From assembly GCF_014353015.1 (NCBI RefSeq), contig NZ_CP060704.1, positions 5,584,697 to 5,648,696 on the forward strand: a DNA stretch of 64,000 bases. The letters are read 5' to 3'. This DNA is from Chitinimonas koreensis. GTDB taxonomy: Bacteria; Pseudomonadota; Gammaproteobacteria; Burkholderiales; Chitinimonadaceae. Within the stretch, counting starts at the first letter, position 1; each line of letters opens with the position of its first letter. The notes under the pieces were generated by a model, which was given only the letters and a program-made list of their open reading frames with translations, was not told the DNA's origin and did not search any database. The position numbers were made by a program, and so were the translations under genes. Shown here piece by piece: positions 18,110 to 26,874 of the stretch.

Positions 18110-21051
18110 TTGCAGATGTCGATACTAGCCAATCGCTGCCGCAGTGCAGCCTTGGATGGGCGCTTCTCACTCAGCGGGCGGATCTTGTTTGCCACGGCAT
18201 CCTTGGGGTCGTCTTCACCGACGAGCAAGTCGTAGATGAGCTGCTCGAACAATTGAACATCATCCTTGTCGCCCACGACTTTGAACTTCGCAATGATAGT
18301 GCCGACGATGCGCGCGCGTCCCCTGGCGTGTTCGCGCAGGCGGTCGTCGATGTCGTTCTTTGTTCTCCCGACATAGGGCTTTCCGTCCGCAAGTTCATCG
18401 ATGAAAACGTAGACGCCCTGCGTAATGGTTTCCTCGACGATGTTCTCGACGACCATGCATCCAGTCTTTTTGAACACCACGCGGAAGTTGCCCGCGCTCG
18501 ATAGCGCCTGTCGCGCCGCAGTGTTGAGCGTTTGACCCAGCTCCTGCAGGGTCATGTGCCCGCTGGGATCGAGCTTGTTAATCGGATCGGCGTGGGCGTA
18601 GGCGTACTTGTGCAGCGACGGCGGGTCCATCGCGAACCCGGCGAAGCTGTCCATCGTCGGGAAGCGCCCCGTCGACGGGTCGTAGTAGCGGGCGCGCAGG
18701 TAGTAGAACGCCAGCGCCGGGTCGTACTGCTCGCCGCGATACAGGTGGGTGACGGTGGTCGTGCCCGTCCGTTCCAGCTCGTTGCCGAAGGCGTCGAACG
18801 TGAAGGTGTCGGTGACCGCGCCGGCCGCATCGGTCAGCAGGCGCGTCGAGCCCATGCCGTCCGCAAGCAGATACTGGGTCACCTCGCCGCGCGTCTGCGC
18901 GATCGGGTCGTCGCCGAAGGTGTGGATCGCCGACAGCCGACGCGGTCCCGTGCCTTCCTGCGTGTGCTCCTCGATGACCTGCGCGTAGTCGCCGCTCTTG
19001 TCGAGCACGTAGTAGGTCGAGACCGTCGGGCCGCTGGCCGGATGGTAGGTCTGGCCGATGCGCAGTCCGTCGGCGTCGTACTGGTAGGCGTACCGCGCAC
19101 CATTGGCCCGCATTTCGATCAGGCGGTCGGCGTCGTCGTACGCGTATTCGACGCGGCCATCGGGGCCATCCTGCGACAGCGTGTTGCCGTTCGCGTCGTA
19201 GGTGTACCGCGTGGTGTAGCCGCCGGTCGTTTCGCTGAGCAGCCGATCGTTCGCGTCGTAGTCGTACGTCGTCGTGATGGCCACGCCCCGCACGGTGACC
19301 GTCTCGGTCTTGCGGTTGCCGACCTTGTCGTAGGTCCAGGCCAGCGTCCGGTTGCGGGTCGTGTCGCGGGCCTCGACGGCTTCACCGATCAGTCGATCGT
19401 GATCGTCGTAGCTGTAGGTGACCGTCCTTGCGATCCCCGACGCATCGCGTTCCTGCGCGGTCCGGCGCTTGCCTGCCGGCGTGAGCGCATAGCTGACGCC
19501 GAACAGCAGCTCGCCCGTGGCCGTCTGGTGCGTGAGGCTGACCAGCCGGTTCTGCACGTCATAGCCATAGTCCGTGCGGACGCCGTTCGGCCGCACGATC
19601 GCTGTCCGATTGCCGACCCCGTCGTAGGCGTAGCGCGTCGTCCCGCGATCGTCAGTGACCGCAGCCAGCCGGTTCATGTCGTCGTACTCGAACCGCAGGC
19701 GCTGGAACGCCGAGATCAGCTCGACGCGATTTCCCGCCTCGTCGTACGCGTACGCGATCGATTCGCCATGCGGATACTCGACGCCGAGCACTTCGCCGCG
19801 CGGCCCGTAGCCGATCGTGGTCGTTCCGTTGCCGTCGGTGATCCGGGTCGGCTTGGTATCGCCGCGCAGGTACTCGATCGTGACGTCGGGGCTGGTCGGA
19901 TAGTCGATCGAGGTCTTGCGATCGACCGCGTCGTAGCCGTACCTCGTGATCGCGCCGTTGAAGTCCTGGCGGGCGATCAGGCGGCCGGCCAGGTCGTACT
20001 GCATCACCTCGTCATCACCCGAGGGCAGCGTGCGCTTGACCGGCCGGTTGCCGTAGTCGTACTGCCAACGCGTGGATCTACCCTCGGCGTCGGTCTGCGT
20101 GATGAGGTTGCCGGCTTCGTCGAACTGGTAGCTGGTGGCGGCGACCGTTTCGCGGCCACTGGTCGATTGGATCAGCCGGCCGAGCGGGTCGTAGCGGAAG
20201 GTGACGCGGCGGCCATCCTGATCGGTTCGCGCAGTCGGCCGGCGCACCGCGTCGTACTCGACCTTGATCGAACTGCCGTCCTGGAGCTTCGTCTCGATGA
20301 TGTTGCCGACGCCGTCGGCGACGAATTCGACGCGGTGACCGTTCGGATCGACGGTCGCGATGCGGCGGCCACTCGTGTCGTACTCGTGGCGCGTCGTGTG
20401 GCTGAGCGGGTCGATGATCGTGACGACGCGGCCAGCAAGGTCATAACCGAAGTTGGTCCGCTTGCCGCGCTCATTGGTCTCGCCGACCGCCTGGCCGGCC
20501 CGATCGTAGGTGGTGACCCGGCGCGGATTGTCGTCGTCGCTGGCTGGCGTGGCGTCGGGCAGTACGACCTGGGTGCGGCGGTTCGCCTTGTCGTAGACGA
20601 ACGAGGTCCGCCGACCGGCGCGATCGGTCTTGGCGGTGATGTTGCCGTTGCCGTCGTACTCGGTCGTGGCGCTCGACCCGTCGGCATAGCGCACCTCCGA
20701 TTCCAGGTCGCGGCGGTTGTAGACGCGCTCCACGCAGTGCGCCAGCGCGTCGCATTCCTTCACCGGCTTCTGCGTCGGGCTGTAGTCCGTGGTGCGGAAA
20801 CTGCCGTCGGGGTAGTCGGTGCGGGTGATGTTGCCGTTGCGGTCGCGCGTGTAGCGCGTCGTCAGGTCGACGACCTGCGTGCCATCGGCGGCCGTGCTCT
20901 CCACCGCGCCGGCTTTCGGCCCTTCCGCGACCGGGACGGCGTGCGGGCTGCGTGGCTGCGCCTCCGCCGCGAGCGTGGACAGAGGCATGAGCAGCGCGAA
21001 GGCAAGGGTCGCCATGCGCCCCAGGGCGCGCTGGCGTCGGTTCTGGTGCAT
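18106..21051 (-). CDS. RHS-repeat toxin with C-terminal GIY-YIG nuclease-like tip
   Basis: The 981-residue protein starts at ATG 21051, with GGAG upstream, and has a signal peptide (LAFALLMPLSTLAAEA, about residues 15-30). YD repeats fill residues 60-730, followed by an RHS core (FYYLRARYYDPSTGRF and NKLDPSGH). The variable tip of about 149 residues contains GVYVF and, 12 residues on, YVGRT, with arginines in DRLREH and a glutamate in LFEQLIYD; this matches the GIY-YIG nuclease signature. Residues fall near 879-881, 893-895 and 936. The predicted activity is DNA cleavage in a competitor cell. The gene behind it overlaps and probably gives immunity. Confidence 0.88.
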   Translation of the reverse strand: MHQNRRQRALGRMATLAFALLMPLSTLAAEAQPRSPHAVPVAEGPKAGAVESTAADGTQVVDLTTRYTRDRNGNITRTDYPDGSFRTTDYSPTQKPVKECDALAHCVERVYNRRDLESEVRYADGSSATTEYDGNGNITAKTDRAGRRTSFVYDKANRRTQVVLPDATPASDDDNPRRVTTYDRAGQAVGETNERGKRTNFGYDLAGRVVTIIDPLSHTTRHEYDTSGRRIATVDPNGHRVEFVADGVGNIIETKLQDGSSIKVEYDAVRRPTARTDQDGRRVTFRYDPLGRLIQSTSGRETVAATSYQFDEAGNLITQTDAEGRSTRWQYDYGNRPVKRTLPSGDDEVMQYDLAGRLIARQDFNGAITRYGYDAVDRKTSIDYPTSPDVTIEYLRGDTKPTRITDGNGTTTIGYGPRGEVLGVEYPHGESIAYAYDEAGNRVELISAFQRLRFEYDDMNRLAAVTDDRGTTRYAYDGVGNRTAIVRPNGVRTDYGYDVQNRLVSLTHQTATGELLFGVSYALTPAGKRRTAQERDASGIARTVTYSYDDHDRLIGEAVEARDTTRNRTLAWTYDKVGNRKTETVTVRGVAITTTYDYDANDRLLSETTGGYTTRYTYDANGNTLSQDGPDGRVEYAYDDADRLIEMRANGARYAYQYDADGLRIGQTYHPASGPTVSTYYVLDKSGDYAQVIEEHTQEGTGPRRLSAIHTFGDDPIAQTRGEVTQYLLADGMGSTRLLTDAAGAVTDTFTFDAFGNELERTGTTTVTHLYRGEQYDPALAFYYLRARYYDPSTGRFPTMDSFAGFAMDPPSLHKYAYAHADPINKLDPSGHMTLQELGQTLNTAARQALSSAGNFRVVFKKTGCMVVENIVEETITQGVYVFIDELADGKPYVGRTKNDIDDRLREHARGRARIVGTIIAKFKVVGDKDDVQLFEQLIYDLLVGEDDPKDAVANKIRPLSEKRPSKAALRQRLASIDICK

Positions 21052-21422
21052 CACGTCGGACTCCCCGTCGGTGGTGTCGGCCGCCATGCCGGCCGCATCG
21101 GTATTGCTGTGTCGCGTCAGCGCGCGTTCTCGCAGCGCGAGCGCGCGCCCGGCCGAAGCCTTCCAGGCTTCGGCCGGACCGATGTGTCCCTACTGAGGAT
21201 TCCGCGAGCCGTGATCCGGCTTGACCGTCTGGCTGTCGCGTCGCAGCCGTTCCCCGTGTTCGATCGCAGCGCGCGCGTCCTGCGCGGTATCGATCGGCAC
21301 CCCGTCCGAGGGGACGCGCACTGTAGCCATCGAAAGTCGAGCATTCAACGGCACGCCATGTAGCGCGTGCGCTCGCCGTTCAGCTTACGGATTGGTGCCA
21401 CTGGTCGTCGGGGCTGTATACG
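21052..21422. other. Gene-free leader of the second RHS locus with a strong stem-loop
   Basis: No supported gene lies here. A 12-bp perfect stem (CCGGCCGAAGCC, loop TTCCA, then its complement) spans 21,149-21,177, about 100 bases before the RHS start on the minus strand. Without a T run it is not an ordinary terminator; an mRNA leader structure is possible. Confidence 0.5.
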
Positions 21423-21513
21423 TCAGAGACGTCGAGACCCTGTCTCAGGGGGCAACTTTTGTCGCCGCTGGTCGGTGAACAATCGCTCGATTTCACTGAC
21501 TACTTCGATGAAA

Positions 21514-23302
21514 CCTGACTCCGTGACCTTGCCCTCCCGCAACCCGCATTGCAACTGCGTTTGAGCGATGTTTGCAACTCACCCGCTGGGTGAGTGCGCT
21601 GGCGCCTGACGCGGATCTTCGCGGCGTACTCGCGTTCGACTATTCTGCGGCGCGACGTTCTTTCTCGTTCCCTCTGCGCCGTGCAATCGCCGCCCCGTTT
21701 CGTCCTTCGCCAATCCACCCACGACCTCACCGCGATGGCGGGCCACGCCTTCGTCGGCATCGCCCTGCATCGGTTCGCCGAGATCGCGCGCCGCATCGAT
21801 CCGAAGTTCCCCGTGCGTCAGGGCCTACCGAGCAGCCAGATCCTGACCAGTTACGTCGGATTGCTGGTCGAGGGCAAGAGCGACTTCGAAGCGATCGAAG
21901 GCAAGCGTGGTGATCGTTTCTTCCAGGAAGCGCTTGGCTTGTCCAACGTTCCGTCTGCAGCCACGTTGCGGCAACGCATGGATGCGCTGGGCGTGCCGGG
22001 CTCGGAAGCGGTCGATGCACTGCTGGTGCCGCTGCTGAAGCGCGGTAAGGCGAAGTTCTCGCCGGTGTCGACCGGGCACGTGCCACTCGACATCGATGTG
22101 TTCTGCCTCGACAACTCGGGCAGCCACAAGGAGGGCGTGGGACGCACGTATGCCGGCGACGACGGCTATGCGCCGGTGGCGGCGTACCTCGGTGCCGAAG
22201 AAGGGTATTGCCTCGCACTGGAGTTGCGCGAGGGCACCCAGCACAGCGCCAAGGAATCACACTATGTGCTGGAGCGGGTGATCCCGCGCGCGCTGGCATT
22301 GACGAAGGCCCGGCTGTTGCTGCGCTGGGATTCCGGTTTCGACAGCGAACAGTTGTACGCCGCCGCGTTGAACGAAGGCGCAGGCCGCGTCGATGTGCTG
22401 GGCAAGTGGAATCCGCGCGCATTCGATCGCGAAGGCTGTGCCGTCGCCAAGCGCGGCGACGCAGATACCGTGTGGATGTCGCTGCGTGACGGCAAGCGCA
22501 TCACGACCTGGGAAGTACCCGGCCGCGCGATCGAACAGAAGGACGGCAGCGCGGTGCACCTGCGCCGGATCCTGCGCCTGACCGAGCGCACGACCCAGGC
22601 CGACGGCCAGCCGCTGCTGTTCCCCGACGTCGAGATCGACGGCTGGGAAACCACGCTGGCCGAGCCGGCCGAGACGATCATCGCGCTGTATGCCGATCAC
22701 GGTACGCACGAGCAATTCCACAGCGAGTTCAAGACCGACCTCGATCTCGAACGTCTGCCGAGCGGCAAGTTCGACACCAATGTCCTGGTGCTGAGCCTGG
22801 CCGCGGTCGCGTACAACGTACTGCGCCTGATCGGCCAGCAGGCGTTGCTGCGCAAGGACGCACCGGTGCGTCATCCGGCCAAGCGCCGGCGCTTGAAGAC
22901 GGTGATGCAGGAGATGCTGCGCGTCGCCGCGAAGCTGACCCGCCATGCGCGTCGCATCGCGCTGAACTTCGGCCGGCGTTGTTCCGCATTCGTCGTATGG
23001 CACGATCTGTACGCCGCATGGGTGGCGCCAGAAGACGCCATCGCAGCAGCGCCCAGCAGCGCGTAGCTGCGCTCTCGGCGTCAGACCCAACGGCACCGCC
23101 ACGCGAACGCGTGGTGACTCCTGCTGCGCGCATGCGCGGGAATGGCGCTCCCGCTCCGTCGACCTGCACCGCAACGGCGGCTTCAAGCATTCGCGCGCCA
23201 TCGAATTGCCGCAGGCCACCGGCATGCGCGCACACTTCCGAAGTGGACGTCGCCACCGACCCCCGATGTTGTCGCGTCGGCGGCGACGGTCACGGAATCA
23301 GG
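21514..23302 (+). mobile_element. IS1380-family insertion sequence, 1,789 bp
   Basis: The element carries one IS1380-type transposase. Its ends are inverted repeats: CCTGACTCCGTGACC on the left and CCTGATTCCGTGACC read inward from the right, differing at one of 15 positions. A 5-base duplication, TGAAA, flanks it at 21,509-21,513 and 23,303-23,307. Removing it restores the reading frame of a small gene, which confirms both ends. Confidence 0.9.
21594..23066 (+). CDS. IS1380-family transposase
   Basis: The longest frame gives 490 residues from a GTG; ATG at 21,735 (MAGHAFVGIALHRF) is a later possible start. Family features include FCLDNSGSHKEGVG, LLRWDSGFDSEQLYAA and YADHGTHEQFHSEFKTDLDL, which hold the DDE residues. 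The C-terminal part (LAAVAYNVLRLIG) is typical of the family. The frame is intact, so the element may be mobile. Confidence 0.93.
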   Translation: MRWRLTRIFAAYSRSTILRRDVLSRSLCAVQSPPRFVLRQSTHDLTAMAGHAFVGIALHRFAEIARRIDPKFPVRQGLPSSQILTSYVGLLVEGKSDFEAIEGKRGDRFFQEALGLSNVPSAATLRQRMDALGVPGSEAVDALLVPLLKRGKAKFSPVSTGHVPLDIDVFCLDNSGSHKEGVGRTYAGDDGYAPVAAYLGAEEGYCLALELREGTQHSAKESHYVLERVIPRALALTKARLLLRWDSGFDSEQLYAAALNEGAGRVDVLGKWNPRAFDREGCAVAKRGDADTVWMSLRDGKRITTWEVPGRAIEQKDGSAVHLRRILRLTERTTQADGQPLLFPDVEIDGWETTLAEPAETIIALYADHGTHEQFHSEFKTDLDLERLPSGKFDTNVLVLSLAAVAYNVLRLIGQQALLRKDAPVRHPAKRRRLKTVMQEMLRVAAKLTRHARRIALNFGRRCSAFVVWHDLYAAWVAPEDAIAAAPSSA

Positions 23303-23685
23303 TGAAAGTCAGCGGGTCGTTCGGGTACTCCACTTCGACGATCAGGAGGTGCATTTTGTTGCGGTCACCGGCGGTGCTACCGGTATTGCGCGTCCAAGAA
23401 GCCGGCCAGATTTTCGCGCTCAAGTCGTCCGCACCAGGCGCGGATAGCCCAATCGCGTCAAACAGCAATAAGTCCATGAGAGGAAGTGACCCGAACTCGA
23501 CCCGCGTGACGAACTGCATGGGGCGCTCCAAAGAATGCCGTCGCCTACAACATAGCAACGCGCTGAATGCATCGCGGCGCATTCCGACAAATGTCACCGC
23601 CATGCGCTCCTTATCCCTGCGCTCACCCAAAATGCCAATGTTATAAACTGCCGTTGGGTCGCGTTTTCTTGCCTGAAACGAGGAG

Positions 23686-24057
23686 CTATGCCGACTTGGC
23701 GCTCAGCGTCACCGCTTCGATTCGATACGGCAGGATGCCGACACTCCGCGCGTTGATCTTGTAGGTCGACCGTGCATTGTCCTCGGCGTCCGTCCAGTCT
23801 TCCCGCTCTTCACGTCCGCTGACCAGAACCCGCATGCCCTTTTGATACAGCGCAGCCCAGCGCTCGGCATCCCTGTGCCAGATCTCGACCGGCGCCCAGA
23901 ACCCGCCGCGGTCCTCATAGCCGTCCTTCGTCGGCACGGGGTTGTCGAAGTAGACGTTCAACCGCAACAGCCGATTCGGTTCGTCGTTGCCGTTGGGAAA
24001 CTCGCGAAACTCTGGCACGGACCCGATGTTGCCCTCGCCGTAGAAATGCGTGCTCAT
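23686..24057 (-). CDS. ssb: Single-stranded DNA-binding protein of the ICE
   Basis: The 123-residue product has an OB-fold pattern (RLNVYFDNPVPTKDG, FWAPVEIWHRDAERW, GMRVLVSGREEREDW). It lacks the acidic SSB tail DFxxDIPF of housekeeping SSB, as is usual for ICE versions. ATG 24057 overlaps the stop of the upstream DUF3158 gene (ATGA) and has GAGG upstream. It probably coats single-stranded DNA during ICE replication or transfer. Confidence 0.9.
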   Translation of the reverse strand: MSTHFYGEGNIGSVPEFREFPNGNDEPNRLLRLNVYFDNPVPTKDGYEDRGGFWAPVEIWHRDAERWAALYQKGMRVLVSGREEREDWTDAEDNARSTYKINARSVGILPYRIEAVTLSAKSA

Positions 24058-24602
24058 GATGACCTCGTGCTGGTGGTGGAGACGTTGGCCGGTGCTCGCC
24101 GGCTGATGCGTCGCTGATAGACCGCATCGGCATGCGCCATCTTGTTGGCGCAGTCCTGAGCATGGCGGGCGAGGGTATGAAGGAGACTGACCTGCATGTT
24201 CAGCGCGATGCGCTGCAGCTCGATCGCGTACAGATCGTCGATGAGCGTGGCTGGCGTCGCCGTGCTGGCGATCAGTTCGTCCCACAGCGCCACGCCCATC
24301 ATCGAACGGTCGAGGTTGCGCCAGCGCAGGAAGGTCGTGCCTGCGCCAGTGTTCTGCTGGGCCAGCTGCACGCCGAGCAGGTTGAACGGATGGACGCGTG
24401 CTTGGGGCAGGACACGCCGGATTGCGAGTGCGATCAGGTCGTCGCGCAGCACCATGCATTGGCTGGCCCAAGCCTCCAGACTCCCCTTACCTTTAAAGGG
24501 CACTAAAAGGCCTTTTAGGTAGGCCGCGTGTTCCAGCCGCCGGAAGTCCGCGTGTTCCAGCGGGACGAAGCGGGGCGGCGCAGTCGAATCCGCCGCCCTC
24601 AT
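24054..24602 (-). CDS. DUF3158 family ICE protein
   Basis: The 182-residue protein matches the DUF3158 family that lies between PFL_4669 and ssb in this class of ICE (RLEHAAYLKGLLVPFKGKGS, RHAQDCANKMAHADAVYQRR). The function is unknown. It overlaps both neighbours by 4 bases, so PFL_4669, DUF3158 and ssb form a coupled operon. Confidence 0.85.
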   Translation of the reverse strand: MRAADSTAPPRFVPLEHADFRRLEHAAYLKGLLVPFKGKGSLEAWASQCMVLRDDLIALAIRRVLPQARVHPFNLLGVQLAQQNTGAGTTFLRWRNLDRSMMGVALWDELIASTATPATLIDDLYAIELQRIALNMQVSLLHTLARHAQDCANKMAHADAVYQRRISRRAPANVSTTSTRSS

Positions 24603-25372
24603 GCCGAATCGCCTTCATCGAACGCCTCGGGCTCGTCCTGTAGAACTGCTACAGGCTCGGTCCGCTCACGTCCCTTGGTCTCGCCCCCGGCCCGCTGCAG
24701 GCCGCGCCGCATCAGCGGTGGTGCGAAATGCGAACGCCGCGTGCCTTCCAGCACGTCTTGCGGCAGTGGTCCGAACTTCTCCAGAGCTGCGCGCGCCGCG
24801 GCGTTGTTGGCCGCGAAGTCGTCGCGCTGTGTACCCGAATAGCGATACTGCTGGGCCAGCGAAAACAGGCTGCGCAACGCATGCGCGCCATCGTTGAGCC
24901 AGCGCTCCATGGTCGAACGATCGATCAGCGCAGCGTGGTGGGCGAGGATCAGCTTGCGCGCGATGGTGTCGAAATCGGCCAGCAGGAATACGGCCAGGAA
25001 ACCCAATTGCGCGTTGATGAATAGCGGCAGCTTCACGGGCTGGACGTTAAGGTTCTCCCCGAGCGACAACGCCGACGGCACATTCGCCAGCACCTCGTCG
25101 ACCTGCTCGCGCAGCGTCTGGAGGCTGGCCTTGGTCTGCGTCAGCTTGTCCTCGATCCGGATCATCCACCAGTCCGAATACGGATCGTCTTGTTCGGCAC
25201 CGCGCTTCATCTTGTTCATCGCGGAGACGAAGCCGGCAAGACCGATGATGCCGGCGCGACCTTCCGAAGGCGCGCGGCCGTGCCAGATGCGTGAGGCGTG
25301 GTGGGTGTGCAGCGTCAGCGCCATCGCGCTGCGCAGCGATCCAAGGTTCAACTGCAGGGGCTCGTTTGCCAT
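24599..25372 (-). CDS. PFL_4669 family integrating conjugative element protein
   Basis: The 257-residue product has the conserved family stretches HHASRIWHGRAPSEGRAGII and DDPYSDWWMIRIEDKL. The family (TIGR03761) is a marker of PFGI-1/PAPI-type ICEs; its biochemical role is unknown. It is the first gene of a three-gene overlapping operon with DUF3158 and ssb. The start ATG 25372 follows a GGAGAG-like site. Confidence 0.9.
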   Translation of the reverse strand: MANEPLQLNLGSLRSAMALTLHTHHASRIWHGRAPSEGRAGIIGLAGFVSAMNKMKRGAEQDDPYSDWWMIRIEDKLTQTKASLQTLREQVDEVLANVPSALSLGENLNVQPVKLPLFINAQLGFLAVFLLADFDTIARKLILAHHAALIDRSTMERWLNDGAHALRSLFSLAQQYRYSGTQRDDFAANNAAARAALEKFGPLPQDVLEGTRRSHFAPPLMRRGLQRAGGETKGRERTEPVAVLQDEPEAFDEGDSA

Positions 25373-25544
25373 TGACGACTCTCCGTGGTGGATGAGTCGT
25401 CAGCTTCGACAGCGGGCGGAAGGACGTCAGTCAACAAACCGCAGGCCGCTATGGCGCGTTGTGCACGCTGTCAGCGCGGGCAGCTATACCAGCTGGTATA
25501 GCCTTCCCTGGACATCCGGATCGAGATGCCAGCAAGAGCCGGCG

Positions 25545-25976
25545 CTACGCGGATCGAATTTCAATCCAGCCGCCGTCGAGCAGCAGGACGCTGGCGCATG
25601 CCGGGCCGCCATCCGCCGCCGTGCCGGTGAAGCGCGCTTGAAACTTCGCTCCATCGGGCGATGCCGGAATCCCGTTCAGCGCGATCTTGGCCCGTCGGCT
25701 CCAGCGCGAGTCGGTCTGACCGGCATAGGTGCCGGTGTTGATGTAGATGAACCGATTACCGCGCGGCCCTTGCACATGGGCGCCCCGCACATCGACCGTG
25801 CCGACCGGGGTGGGTCGCTGCTCGACCTGGAAATCGAATCGCATCAAGCCGCCCTGCGCGACCTGCACGAAATCGAGCTGATCTCGTCCGCGCTGCAGCC
25901 CATAGGCCACACCGCCGACCGGACATTCGACGACGACGGTCAGGTTGAGCAGTGTGCTTGTGGCCTGCTTGGACAT
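25545..25976 (-). CDS. DUF5990 family protein
   Basis: The 143-residue protein matches DUF5990: a PVGGVAYGLQRG segment, LMRFDFQVEQRP, HVQGPRGNRFIYINTGTYAG and WSRRAKIALNGI. The function is unknown. It lies within the palindrome array, between the first and second sites, downstream of the replication gene and read in the same direction. Confidence 0.75.
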   Translation of the reverse strand: MSKQATSTLLNLTVVVECPVGGVAYGLQRGRDQLDFVQVAQGGLMRFDFQVEQRPTPVGTVDVRGAHVQGPRGNRFIYINTGTYAGQTDSRWSRRAKIALNGIPASPDGAKFQARFTGTAADGGPACASVLLLDGGWIEIRSA

Positions 25977-26071
25977 GCGGTCGAACTCGTGGCGAAAACA
26001 TCATCGTAGCGCTCCGCAGCGGACACGCACGATCAGATGTTGGGTGAGGCAGCTATACCAGCTGGTATAGC

Positions 26072-26700
26072 CTTCAGCAGACGTGCGTGGATCATTCGGG
26101 GCGGAGTTGCGTGTCGAAGAACGGCCTTCGATGGGAGCGACCCGAGCACTCCTCGTCGATGGGCTTCGCGTTAGGCGCGAGGATCGGACTCGACGGCTTG
26201 CAAGCTATACCAGCTGGTATAGCCAACCATGGACTTCCCTGGATCATCCGGTGCAACGGCGCATGTCGAAGCACCACGATCGGCGGGAACGAAGTCGCAC
26301 GGGCCCGCAGGACCGGCCACCGGCGGAACAGCCACAGGACGAAGACCGAGCCCGGCGGCCCGGGCGCTATACCAGCTGGTATAGCCTTCCGCAGACGTGT
26401 GTGGATCATTCAAGGCGGAGTTGCGTGTCGAAGAGCCGCCTTCGATGGGAACGACCCGAGCGCTCCTCACCGATGGGCTTCGCGTCAGCCGCTGAAGATC
26501 GGACTCGACGGCTTGCGAGCTATACCAGCTGGTATAGCCAACCATGGACGTCTGTGGATTATCCGGCGCAACGGCGCATGTCGCAGCATCACGGTCGGCG
26601 AGAACAAAGTCGCACGTGCCCGCAGGATCGGCCACATGCCGGAACAGCCACAAGATGAAGACCGAGCTCGCGGCCCGGGCGCTATACCAGCTGGTATAGC
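26072..26700. repeat. Two direct repeats of about 315 bp
   Basis: The segment 26,072-26,385 is repeated at 26,386-26,700 with most bases unchanged (for example GGCGGAGTTGCGTGTCGAAG in both, and GCAACGGCGCATGTCG in both). Each unit carries two of the 20-bp palindromes. Open frames across it on either strand are by-products of high GC; I see no gene. Duplication of this unit seems to have raised the number of sites. Confidence 0.85.
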
Positions 26701-26874
26701 CTCCCGCGGACGTCCGTAGATCATCCGGCGCAGCGATGCTCAATGGACGCGAAAATCTGCACGCTCTCGCGCCATCGGAAGCAGCGTCGCTTCGGTCCGA
26801 GGTCTAGGGCTATACCAGCTGGTATAGCCTTCAACGGCACAGCATGGCATTGCGAGACGGCCTGCTTGTCCTGG

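Larger units (their letters stand above)
21423..23519 (-). pseudogene. Small RHS-linked protein B, 100 aa, interrupted by an IS1380-family element
   Basis: Removing the insertion and one target copy joins 23,303-23,519 to 21,423-21,508 as exactly 101 codons. The product begins MQFVTRVEFGSLPLMDL and continues through HLLIVEVEYPNDPLTF into IEVVSEIERLFTDQ. ATG 23519 has GGAG upstream. It is homologous to the small gene at 14,704-14,972 and, like it, lies directly upstream of an RHS gene. The function is unknown. The insertion removes the last 28 residues. Confidence 0.7.
25483..26828. repeat. Array of seven identical 20-bp palindromes in the ICE replication module
   Basis: The perfect palindrome GCTATACCAGCTGGTATAGC starts at 25,483, 26,052, 26,204, 26,366, 26,519, 26,681 and 26,809. 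From the second site on, spacing alternates: 152, 162, 153, 162, then 128. The sequences between sites are less conserved than the 20-bp cores, which points to a DNA-binding protein rather than simple duplication. The array lies upstream of DUF5990 and PFL_4669 and just downstream of the STY4528 replication gene, about 2 kb from parB. Candidate roles are a parS-like centromere for ParAB or an origin with binding sites for STY4528. Both are inference. Confidence 0.92.

Noticed and set aside
18532..21363. 943-residue plus-strand protein
   Set aside because: It is antisense to the second RHS gene and has no family resemblance.
26083..26743. Plus- and minus-strand proteins with repeated SYTSWYS / AIPAGIA peptides
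   Set aside because: The repeated peptides are translations of the 20-bp palindrome array and not a gene.
25483..26828. CRISPR array
   Set aside because: The repeated unit is a perfect palindrome with spacing of 128-569 bases, far outside the CRISPR pattern, and no cas gene is near.
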